From Trebouxia sp. TZW2008 (lineage: Eukaryota; Chlorophyta; Trebouxiophyceae; Trebouxiales; Trebouxiaceae), in assembly GCA_002118135.1 (NCBI GenBank), contig BDIU01000199.1, positions 124,001 through 188,000 on the forward strand: 64,000 nt of DNA, written 5' to 3'. Positions 11,572 to 22,400 of this stretch are shown piece by piece (within the stretch, counting starts at the first letter, position 1; the number at the start of each line of letters is the position of its first letter). Made by a program: the position numbers and the translations under genes. Below the pieces are notes generated by a model. It made no database searches. It was not told the DNA's origin and worked only from the letters and a program-made list of their open reading frames with translations.

Positions 11572-14500
11572 ATGTTCCGAGGTCTGCTAGAGCGACAGGC
11601 AGGCTCCGACGGTGATCCAGCTTCAACAGCATTTCATCAACGAGCCTGCAGAAGCTTGGGTCTGATACACCGATTGAAACTTGATCGAAAGCTCGACGGG
11701 CACGAGGGGTGCGTGAACACGGTTGCGTTCACCCCAAATGGCGAACACCTTGTCAGTGGCAGCGACGACTTGTACATCAACGTGTGGGACTGGCAGACAG
11801 GTATGCATCTAGACTTGTTCTTGCTGCTTGTTAGCTTATGCCGTGCGCAACAGGTCGCAAACAAGACATGCATCCGGTCGATAGTTCTCCACATCTTGTG
11901 GCTGTGCTGCAGGTCAAGTCGGTGTGAGGTTCCACTCTGGGCACCGCAACAATGTTTTCCAAGCCAAAACTCTCCCTGAGACTGCCGATAAAACCATTGT
12001 GACCTGTGCAGCTGATGGTCAGGTGAGCAATCTGTCTGTCCTGCCAGCTGTGCATTGTGACTTTGACTGCTGATCTCCATAATGGTCAATTATGATCAGC
12101 AAGGCATCCCAAAAACTTGAACCCTGCATTGTGCATGCATTATTTGCCCTGCCAAGGGACAATGCTGCACTCTATGTGCATGTTGAGGCATATTGCAAGA
12201 TCAACAGCTTCCTTCATGTTGTGTCATGCAGCAGGGTCATCTGTCATGCATGTGAGAGACATGATCTTTACAATGCTTGCTGCTGTGCAAACCCATCACC
12301 CGTGATGATGATGCTGCACCAGTTGCATTGTGGAGGTCTGCCAGTGCCCAACATCCTATCGTTTGCTGACGTGCATGTCAATGCAAACGTACATGCAATA
12401 AACTTGCAGTTGCAAGCAGGTGGGACTTCCCCAAGCAGCTTTGTGTCATGCTGACATCTTCCTATGAACGCATGCAGACCAATCAAACATGCCCTGCACT
12501 CTTTTGCAATCATGCAACGTAGGTGCGAGCAGCATTTCTGTCAGAAGATGGTACTGCGGAAACAAAGAAGCTAGCAAAGCACAGCGGCAGAGCGCACAAA
12601 TTGGCTCTGGAACCAGACCAGCCTCACTGCTTCCTCAGCTCAGGCGAAGATGGCGCGGTGATATCTTTTGACATGAGGTCCAAGAAGAGTGTCAAGCTGC
12701 TGGTGTGCAAAACGCCGTCCAGACATGCTGATACTGGGGTGAGCGCCAATGCAATGCATTAGTGCAAGAGATCTGTCAGTGCATGAGATTTGAGAAGTGT
12801 GTAAAGCTCCTGATCTGCAAAATGCCCTCCAGACATGCTGATTTTGGAGTAAGCTGCTGATGCTGCTCATGCTCTCAAGCGCAGCCAATTGAGCATGGCA
12901 TCAGGATAACATGTGTGTTGACAGCCAGTTCTTGCTGGTATGCAAAACGCCCTCTAAACATGCTGATGCTGGGATCAGAAAGTTGAGTCAATGCACTGCT
13001 GCCAGTCTACTCTGTCAATCACAGGCAGCTAAGCATGGCATCTTGATAATATGTGTGTTGACAGACAAATGTTACTGATGTGCGAAATGCCCTCGAGACA
13101 TACTGACACTGGGGTGAGCACTAATGCAATGTGTCAGTACAGTGTGCAAAACGCCCTCCAGACATGCCAGTTCTGAGGTGAGCTGCTGATGCTATCCCTG
13201 CAATGTTTTGAGCAGACCTCATTGGGCAAGACCAGAATTGCTCTCAACTTTCTGTAGACGCTTGATTCATGCGATGTCCCAATTTGGCTGCATGAATGTG
13301 GGGCCTACAAACAGCAGCAGCAAATGTCACCCAATCGGATAGGGCTTGAGCAGTCTTGTGTGTCTCACAGGTCTGTGGCAATGTTCAATGTGATGGCTAT
13401 GATTTACAGATGCCGATTGCTCTGCATCTGCCTGTCAAGTATCTTTCATTTCCAAGCATGTGATTACGTAGGACCTGCCTTCAAAGCTCACTCAATAAGC
13501 AGCATTTTTCTAGAATAAAACAAAAGCAGTCGCAAGCAATTCACATGTCTGCATGTCACCAAGAGGCAATGCATCAATGCAGGACTGACACCATTATCCT
13601 GGCAAACACGGGCTGATGCATTTGATGCAGGCCAAACCTTTGGTCCTAAACTCCATACACTGCAACCCTTGCCGACCCTGGCAGTTCACAGTGGCAGGCG
13701 GTGACGCGTATGTACGTGTGTATGACAGGCGTAAGGCCCAGGCTGCCAGTTGCTCCGCAGAAGAAGATGAAAGGGACCCGAATGCTGGCACTAGAAGCTT
13801 TGCAGCTGCTCTGGCAACTCCAGTAAGAAACACACAGTTGTCCCTTGCTCAAGCAGGAGTCAACATGTGCACTCTTTTTATTGTTTCCCACTTTGCTCTA
13901 CATCACCGCAGCACAGATGACAACACAGGTTTCATGACTTATGTCATTATTGACAACGTTTACAAGGCAGATAGAGTCATTGCCTGCCATACAAGACTGC
14001 ACAAGTCACTGTCACCACCGATCCTTTGTAGGAAGCAGTGCTTTGCTTGTCATGTTTTGTGCTCAATCAGTCAACCTGCACATTTTACATGTATTTGACA
14101 CAGTGCCTGGCCTGACTGTCAGCTGCCATGTTGCTGAACACAGGCCCAAATTAATCGGATACTTCAAGTCAAAACTTGTTATGGAGTGTACTGTGGGAAT
14201 TCTGCCAAGGCTTTGCTTTTTGGAGTGCTTTGCCTTCTGATCAGCCTGAATTTATGCTCAGACTATACTTGATGAGCTCTGTCAAACCTGCAGGTCAGAA
14301 AGTTGGCGCCAAAACACATGGCAGATGACGCAGCTGGCTGTTTGGCGCGGCATGCTCACGTCACATGCGCCAACTTCTCCAGACAAGGGGAGATAGTTGC
14401 AACATACAATGATGAGGTGAATGACACTTGTGTTTGTGATGTGTGCATGTGTTGGACCTGTGAACACCAGACAATGTGCTGATGGGGTACGAGCGTTTAG

Positions 14501-17500
14501 TCAAGCTCCAGCAAGTCATTCATGAACCGAGCCCAGTTTGCCTGTCACTCAGAGTGTCCTATAGCATTTAAATTGCGTGCTGATGTTGTTTGTGAAAGTG
14601 TGCATGCCTATAAATCTGCTCTGAAGGTGCATGATTTTTGCCTGTGTCAGGCAAATAAATTTTTGGCTTGCCACACAGCTGTGACTTTTGATGATAAGCA
14701 TCAGCGATTTGTACCTCCAATGTGCTCTTGACAAGTGTGATTACGTAGCTTGTACCTTTTATGTGCTCTTGACATGGAGTGGGTCAAAATCGAGTTGCCC
14801 TTGTTCTTGTTTGTTCTAAGGAGGTGCTGGAAATGGCAGTGGAGAATTCAGCATGCCTTCCAAATAAAGCTGGTGAAGTATCTTTCACGTTTTAATATGC
14901 AGAAAATTTATCTGTTTGCACCTGAGGGGGCAAATTCAGACAGGGGTCGATCCCGCTTCCCCAGCCCCTCCTGTTCTTCTCCTTCAAAGCGTGCCAAAAT
15001 AGGCAAATCTGATCAAGGAGACAGTCACATGGAGTCTCAGGGCACTGAGGCAGAAGAAGAAGCAGGGGAAATGGAAGAGCGAGGGCCAGATGAAGAAGAT
15101 GATGTTGAGGTTGCAGCTGAGCGGAATGTGACCCCCACAAGTACGCTGTCCTTGGGCTCCATTCACTCACTCACTCACTCACTCACTCACTCACTCACTC
15201 ACTCACTCACTCACTCACTCCCTCCCTCCCTCCCTCCCTCCCTCACTCACTCACTCTTTCACTCACTCACTCACTCACTCACTCATCCATTCATTTATCC
15301 ATTCATTCATGAAGAGTGCTAGACAGGCTCAGCAGGCCCAGCTATATATGCACTCAAGCAATCAACTGTCTCAGTCAGTTTTGGTTCTGAGTTAACCTTG
15401 AGATTGTTTGTGCCCATCAAGAGCCAGCACACAGCTTGCAGGCATCACAAGTGCAGTTCAGCCATTATGCCTTCTCACATTCAGCCAGTGGCATACAAGC
15501 TGCGTTGCTGCATTGATGGGTTTGACCGTGCATGCAGTCCTGATGCATGTGCCATCCCCCTCATGCTGCTGTAACCTTGTACACTTCATTCATCATGTAT
15601 TGCATAATGTGCATACATCATGCACACTCAAGGAAAATAGTATTTGAACGCACCAAAGGCTGAGTAAACCTTGAAAATGCAAGAGATTTGCTTTGCAATG
15701 TCAAATTTTACTTTTGCCATGAATTCAACCTCTAGCCATTGGGGGAGACTCACTGTATTGCTAGCATGGGGTCGTAACACAGGTGGCGAGCAGCACCAGT
15801 GTGACACATCGACAGATCCATCGACATATCTGCTTTTGGTTCAAGTTGCTGCATTTGCAAGCTTGGGCGTGGCTCAAGAAAGACCTGGCTTTGCTTGTCT
15901 GAAGGTGCGGCGATGGAGCATTGGCGGCGGGGCCTGGTTGATGATGAAGTGGTCCAGTCATACTCAGGTGCCTCACTCAGTCACTGGAATTTTCACTGTA
16001 GTAACACCCATCACTGATGCACGCGCTGGCACAAGTGCTGGGTTTGTGTGGCCCAACTTCTGTCTAGCCAGGCCATTGTGTGCATAAAAGGCTGCCTCAA
16101 AGGGTATCCATGATTACTTTTCAACTGGTGCATGTCTTGGCGCTCATGAGCAGCCTCAGCTGTGCTCACATGCACACCACTTGTCAGCATGTGCTGGGTA
16201 GCAGGTTCTCACTTGAGTCCACAATGTGGTTTGCTTCCATGATTATGCTGCTTAGTTGACGATGTCTCACAGCACTGCCCTTGAGTGGTTGCCAGTGAGA
16301 GTGTTGCGCGCGCCCCCAGGTAATTTGCGGCGTCATGCAGGTCACCTGAACTCAGAGACTGTGAAAGGGGTGTCTTTCATGGGCGTGGCTGATGAGTATG
16401 TGGTGAGCGGGTCAGATTGCGGGCATGTGTACATCTGGAGCAAGGCGGACGGCAAGCTGCAGCAGTTGTTGAAAGGGGACCGTCACGTGGTCAACTGCCT
16501 TGAGCCCCACCCCCACCTGCCTGCCACCCTAGCCACTTCAGGTATATTTCGATATATCAATCTGTGACAACCAATGATGTGTTCTTTAGTCAAACAATGT
16601 CATTCCCTGCCTGGAGCAAGCAGGATGGCAACCTGCAGCAATCAGTGAAGGTAGACCGGCATGTGGTCAACCGCCTGGAGCCCAACCCCCCACCTGCCTG
16701 CCACCCTAGGCATCTCAGGTATACAGACAAATCAGTCTGTCACAAGCGACTCTGTTTCTTGTTTGCTTTTTCATCCAAGTAACATGCTTGCCTGCTTGAA
16801 GCCAACAGGATGGCAAGCTGCAGCAATTGGTAAAGGTGGACTGCTTTGTGGTCAACTGCCTAGACCCCCACCCCCTCCTGCCTGCTGCCCTAGCCACCTC
16901 AGGTGAACCCCTCACTGTGTTGTGTGTAAGCATGAAAACACACTAAGAGGAGACCTGGTTGCCTGACATGCCACACTCGGCTCCTGAGTCACTTGGCATA
17001 TGGTTGATGGCCTGGCGTGTTCTTGCAAATGCTTGGAGCCCGATCCCGTCTGCCCACCACCCTAGCCACCTCAAGGAATCTTCAGTGTTTCTGCATGCTC
17101 AAAGTGTGAGATTTTGCCTTGTGTTGAGTCATGAGACAAGGTCGCAGTGCTGGGAGCCTAGATTACAGCAGCTGTTTCAAGAGTCCTTGACTATTGTAGG
17201 CGTTGAGCATGCGGTCAAGCTGTGGATCCCAACAGCAGAGGAGGCTCACACCCCTGGCGAGAGAGGACTTGACCCGCACATGTCACTAACTGTGGCTGCC
17301 ATGTGTGCAACAGTCATCATGACTACAATCAGCTGCTGTTGCATGCAGGCACTCATTGCCATCATCATCATTGATGAGAACCTAATGTGGTTCCGTGGAC
17401 CAAATGCATACAGAAGTTGCAATTTGGGTGTTGCAGGCATTGAGCATGACATCAAAATATGGACCCCAACAGCAGACGAGGCCCGACCCCCCGGCAGGGA

Positions 17501-18593
17501 GGCAGAGGAGCTAATGGCTAGAAACACAAGCCAGGAGCGTGAGCCCAGACACCGCATGACTCAAGTCATGCTCACTCCACAGATCATTGCCCAGCTCATG
17601 CGGATGCAGAACATGGGCCGTGTCAGACTCCGCAGGTGCACTTCTTGTTGAAATGCTACTTAACACAAGTCACAATTCAGCGTAGTGAACTCAAGTTGCT
17701 TCTGTGTCATGCTTGCTCACCTTGTGAAAGTATCACTTGATGTGTTGCACTAGACGCCTTCTAGTGATGATGAACATCTACACAAGTATCTCATGTTACA
17801 TACTTGCACCCACCTGTGCACATATGCTCCCAGAATTGCGTACCACCTTCCAGCAAGCGATATGTTTGCATGACTGTTGCTTGATCAGGCATGGGTTGAC
17901 AGCACAGCATCGTGTATATTTTTCGCTATAAACCTGAGATTCACATTATAAAAGCCAAACATCACAGTCATCGGTGGCAGTAGCTCGTGCAGGCAATAGC
18001 AACCAGCTTGGCAGTAGAGTGCTGAACTGTATTTGCCCTTCCAAGGTATCAAAAATGAGCATGCGTGTGAGCCCTGCATAATACAATGAAATGCTGTGGC
18101 GCCGTTCACTTGCAGCTTACCTACTCGCGACAACCACCTACAATGCATGTAAGCAATGAGTACGGCTACAATGAGTACAAAGAAAAGTCTTCGCCATTAG
18201 GCGTCATATTAGCAGGCCTTTACACCCCCCGCTTCTCCTGGGGGGAGAGCACCCAAAATCCCACACACATTTGCCTCAATGTCAGTACATTACTAGTGTA
18301 GCCCACACAAAGTGCCGCGCAACCCCCACAAACCTGCACCTATAGTGTGGGCAAACCCCGGACTGTCAGAGGCCCTGTAGAGGCCTGCATATTAGGCGCT
18401 GCCTCTGCCTAAAGAGGCAGCCCGGGAAGGCTAGGAAAAGTAAGAGTACAAGAAGTAAGGCTGTTGGCAATTGTGATGCAGACCTCGAGCAGAGGATGCA
18501 GATGGTGACAGTGAAGAAGATGATAATGAGGATGATTGCGAGGAGGCTGATGAAGACAGCGCTCCTGACCCACGAGATTGTATCATATCCTAA
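11572..18593 (+). CDS. DCAF8: DCAF8-like WD40 protein (substrate receptor of CUL4-DDB1 ubiquitin ligase)
   Basis: Ten exons join in phase to 560 residues: 11572-11800, 11913-12022, 12523-12738, 13631-13822, 14294-14416, 14903-15140, 15905-15967, 16341-16541, 17437-17635 and 18482-18593. The order of WD40 blades follows animal and plant DCAF8/WDR42A: LDGHEGCVNTVAF with SGSDDLYINVWDW, then FHSGHRNNVFQAK, AHKLALEPDQPHCFLSSGED, FTVAGGDAYVRVYDRRK, ANFSRQGEIVATYNDE, VVSGSDCGHVYIW and NCLEPHPHLPATLATSGIEH. DDB1-binding D-x-R boxes are visible as FDMR (exon 3) and YDRR (exon 4). An acidic Ser-rich insert follows the fifth blade and an acidic tail ends in DPRDCIIS, as in the family. Family members recruit proteins to CUL4-DDB1 for ubiquitination; the substrate here is unknown. 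Exon 7 is only 63 bases but its junctions restore SYSGHLNSETVKGV. Introns 3 and 8 are filled with echoes of neighbouring junctions. The N-terminus is shorter than in human DCAF8; the start at 11572 is the first ATG in frame. Confidence 0.94.
12785..13195 (+). repeat. Donor-side echoes of DCAF8-like exon 3 (four copies)
   Basis: The 3' end of exon 3 (GTGTGCAAAACGCCGTCCAG, then ACATGCTGATACTGGG and donor GTGAGC) recurs in the following intron at about 12785-12855, 12930-12985, 13068-13138 and 13138-13195. Most copies keep CAAAAYGCCCTC, CATGCTGAT and a GTGAGC-like donor, plus some intron sequence after it. Substitutions and gaps interrupt the frame, so they read as decayed copies. Confidence 0.88.
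15160..15312. repeat. CACT / CCCT tetranucleotide microsatellite
   Basis: About 150 bp of tandem ACTC units with a central CCTC block and a degenerate ATTC tail. It begins roughly 20 bases after the exon 6 donor of the DCAF8-like gene (15140). The translated THSLTHS pattern is an artefact of the unit and lies within the intron. Confidence 0.95.
15317..15370. mobile_element. Single arm of MITE-like family 2
   Basis: GTGCTAGACAGGCTCAGCAG through AGCAATCAACTGTCTC matches the right arm of the complete element at 8858-8917. No clear partner arm is present. It directly follows the microsatellite in an intron of the DCAF8-like gene. Confidence 0.75.
16605..17262 (+). repeat. Echoes of DCAF8-like exons 8 and 9
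   Basis: The 3' half of exon 8 (GTGGTCAACTGCCTTGAGCC, then CCACCCTAGCCACTTCAG and donor) is repeated at about 16605-16722 and 16799-16908, with a shorter copy at 17000-17078. A single acceptor-side copy of exon 9 (GTAGGCGTTGAGCATGCGGT) lies at about 17195-17262, upstream of the real exon at 17437. Donor echoes follow their exon and acceptor echoes precede theirs. Confidence 0.88.
18398..18421. other. Perfect 9-bp stem-loop in the last intron of the DCAF8-like gene
   Basis: GCTGCCTCT (18398-18406) and AGAGGCAGC (18413-18421) form a perfect inverted repeat with a six-base loop, about 60 bases before the final acceptor. A C6/G6 pair occurs at 18225-18245 in the same intron. It may affect splicing of the last exon or be incidental. 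Confidence 0.5.
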
Positions 18594-19414
18594 CTGTCCT
18601 GTAGTTGCAAATTTCAACTCCATGCAAATTCTTGCATTTGTGTTGTGTTTTAGAGCCTCACTCAGCAGCTGCATGGCCCAAGCTTTGCATGTTATACATG
18701 TTGCAGTGCAGTGACTGTTTGCTCGTTGTGTACCTGTGCCATATGCCTGACATTGCCAGTGGTTGCCAGTGATTGTATCTGTTAGCATGCGTCATAGCTG
18801 CAGCTGCTGTCAGCAACGCCCCGCAGGATTTTGTCATCTTGTGCAATTTCAAACTCAAAATTACGTCGTGTAAGTTCAAACAAATTTCAGCGAAAACTTT
18901 AACATGACGTTTTCGCAGAGCAAAACTGTTGCATTAAATTTCATTCACAGCTCGCTGCAACATCGTACCATGTGATGTGGCAACAGCTTGCTAGCAGCGC
19001 TGGACAGCTTCCGTCAGCGCACAAGGATAGTGCCGATGTCTTCCACCCAGCTGCTCCAATCGGAGTGCCAATGGCAATCAAAACCATCGGCAACCAGAGG
19101 AAGAAATGATTGGCTGGCTACTGGTAGGCACATGGTAGCTGGGCCAAACTAGGACACGGTCATGCGTCATGAGAATCCGAGAGCAGAGAGGCAGTACTGC
19201 ATATTTGCGCAAAGCTTCGGCAAATGTGGTAGGATAACAGCATTGGGCAAGCAGACTGATCTTCACATCTTGACGCACCTCGGGCAGTGCATGGCCGTGT
19301 GTGCGGCATAGGGCAAGGCTTGTTTTGACTGTATATGCTGCCTACCTGCACTCATCACCGTTCACTAGCTAGCCTTGCTGTCAGCGCAAACCCTGTCAGG
19401 AGTGCGGAGTCGCC
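18594..19414. other. Intergenic region before sucrose-phosphate synthase
   Basis: About 820 bp separates two genes in the same direction. It should carry the 3' end of the DCAF8-like gene and the promoter and 5' leader of sucrose-phosphate synthase. No convincing coding frame, repeat or named motif is seen. Confidence 0.6.
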
Positions 19415-22400
19415 ATGGCTGACGCAAACAACAGATGGGTCGAATCGTATTTGGACGCTCTGGTGCGCAAGCCAAGCTGAGAGCGATGTAAACTCCATGC
19501 CGGGATCACCAACCCAGCTCTGTTGTGCAGCTGAACGAAGGCCTGTCGTCTGAGTATATCAAAAACAGGAAAACAGAAGACGGCGATGTGGACGAGTCCA
19601 CTGCCAAGTTTGACGCTGATCGTCAAGTCAACTCCAAGTATTTTGTGAACCAAATCCTGCAGCAAGGGGAAGAGGGGCTTCGAGACGCTTGGAGCAAGGT
19701 ATGCATCGCAGATCAGATCATGCAAGCAACTGACAGGACATTCACGTGAGCTGCCAACAAGCTTTCCCCAAGAAGTCAAGCAGATTGTCGCCTCTTCAAG
19801 AGCCACATGGCTGCCTTCTTACGGTTGAAAGTGCTGATGTTGCATCTCATGCAGGCCACGTCTGCCAAGCACTATGAGGAGAAAGACGCCCGCCTGGAGT
19901 ATCTCAGTTGGCGGGTCTGGTTCATGAAGCGCAACCACGCCAGAGTAAAGCGGGAAGACGCCAAGATCTTGGCTGCAGAAAAGGTCGAATTGCCTGAAGA
20001 TGACCTGCATCTCGATACAGAGGACGCGCACTCTGACGAAGAAGGTCCTTTGGTGTTTGATCCCACAGCATCACAGAAAGCCAAACCGCCTCGAGATCCT
20101 CAGTCCAAACCAGTTGCAGCTCAGCCGTCAAAGGGCATCAAGCCTGTTGCCACACACCCTAAGGAGGCGCGCAGGACACTGGAAGATCAAGAGGACACAG
20201 CCAGTCTGCAGGACGTGTCAGCTTTCTTTGACCACCGTGTGGACGGCTTGTACATCATTCTCATCAGTCTGCATGGATTGGTGCGGGGACAGCAGATGGA
20301 GCTGGGCAAAGATCCAGACACTGGCGGGCAGGTCAGTAACAGTGCATGTTCGTCTTTCTGTGCTATTGCATTGGATGGGTCTGTTGCAAAGGCTGCCGCA
20401 CTCAGCAGCAAGCATTCTACCTTGCTGCTCACCCCAGCTGCAGCATGCAAGTGACCTTGACAACCTTTATTACTAATATAGATTGTCATTGGCAGCAGAT
20501 GGGGCAGAGGGAGCTGCACACAGCAGCAAGCATTGTGTCTCAATGCTTATGGAGGCTGCATCATGCTGGTCAAAGTCTTCATTTGTTGCATGATTGCTGG
20601 CGGTCATTGAGTGCATATGGGTGCGTGGCAAAAGACGTCAAGGCCAGGCAATGCTTGGCTGCCTGTGAGAGGCGCCTGCTATGGCATGCACGGGCATATA
20701 CTGTTCTTTCCTTTTCTACACGGCAATGGCTGCTACACTAGGCAGCAAGAACTGTAGCTCCCTGCTTGGGTGTTGCAGCCTTCTGTCTTGGGGTTGAAGA
20801 CATCAGCTTCGTGCTGTGAGTCACAGACAGAGAACATGCTAGCAGTGCCTGTGTTGTGAAGCACATGAAACTGCTGGTTGCATGCATCAATTATAACACC
20901 TGTCAGTGACATATCGCTAGGGGATCAGTTAGTGGCTGCTTTGCGCTTAGCTGAGCTATGTCTGAGGTCAGCCCTTGAATCTGCAAATGTGTCATCTCTA
21001 CATTCTCAGCAAGCAGGCACAGATGCTGACTCAAGACGTTGATTGGGCCAGCACAGACCAGGCACGATTTCTTTTTAATAGCTATATGTCAGTGGATTTG
21101 AAGCTGATAAGTGGCGTGCCTTTGGCACAAGGATGTTGTGCAGCCAAGCATCTTTCAAGCGACCATTGCAGATGCTGTCATGTCTGTCTGTGCTGTCTCG
21201 CGTAGCGCTTGTCACAGCACCTGCCAGGGCTGCCAGCTATGGAGTCAACAGAAGTGTTCAGCCTTACCCTGCTGTTGAGACTGCATTCACGCAGATGATG
21301 TTCTGAAGCAACTAGTCCTGATGGCTCTTTATGTTTTGCACATTTGTTTGTCTCAGCCTGACTCATGTCACCATTGTCCTCAGCTACACTTCCTTATGCG
21401 TGCAAGCATTCTCGGCAGCTACAATACTGACATAGCTGCACAAATAATCAGCTCACTCCAAACATTGCTGTCTGTTGCCTATGCTCATGTGTTGAGGACT
21501 TGACCTGCTACACAATGAATTGTGCTTTCAAGCTTGGCAGTCTCATGAGTCCCATCTGGCTCGCCACGCCAGACTGTAAATTCTATTGGTTGATTGGTTG
21601 ATTGATTGCTTGTACTGCATTGCAGAGAATGTTGTGGAGCTGGCAGGTGCCGTAGCTAAGCACCCAGCAGTGTACAACATGTTGCAAATGCACAAGCGAT
21701 TGCATTGTCATGAACTTGCACATTTGTACAAAGTTGCATGTACATATGATTGCAGATCAAGTATGTAGTGGAGCTGGCAAGTGCCTTAGCCAAGCACCCA
21801 GCAGTGTACAGAGTAGACTTGCTGACCCGCCTCATCAAGGACCCAAAGGTGGCCAAGTCATACGGTGAAGAGGAGGAGTGCATTCTGAAGCCTGAGGGTG
21901 CTGACAATGACCTTGGAGGCGCTTACATTGTGCGGCTGCCATGTGGACCTGTTGATCAGTACATCAGGTACAACATACATTATGCTGTGCAAGGTGGTCA
22001 GTCTGTGAAGTACAGCAGCTGATGCTGACAGCAACAGTGACACAATGTGTTTCCTGTGTCCAAATCTGAATAGTGACTGATGACAGTGTTCGTGGTCTAC
22101 ATTGTGAACTTGTTGACCAGTGCACCAGGTACTTCAACAAACTGCAACTGTGTATTTCCTGAGCACAAAGTTGGACATGGACCAACATTGGGTTTTCGAA
22201 ATTGAGGGGCCAGCATTGTGCGTTTGCCATGTCAACCCGTTGACCAGTAGATCAGGTATAGCGGTCAGCGCTTGCAGCAACAGCCCAACAGCAACAATGT
22301 ATGTGCTGAGCAACACATCACGCACAATTGCCAGTGCTTGTAGCATAGTGTAACGGTTCATTTACATTGGACAAAGCTAGACATGTGTTGGCATTGCTGC

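Noticed and set aside
14750..15322. Plus-strand frame reading into a THSLTHS repeat
   Set aside because: Only 14903-15140 is coding; beyond the donor the frame is a CACT microsatellite.
20346..20741. 131-codon plus-strand frame in SPS intron 3
   Set aside because: It begins past the exon 3 donor in a different frame, and the exon 3-exon 4 join is certain from the SPS family.
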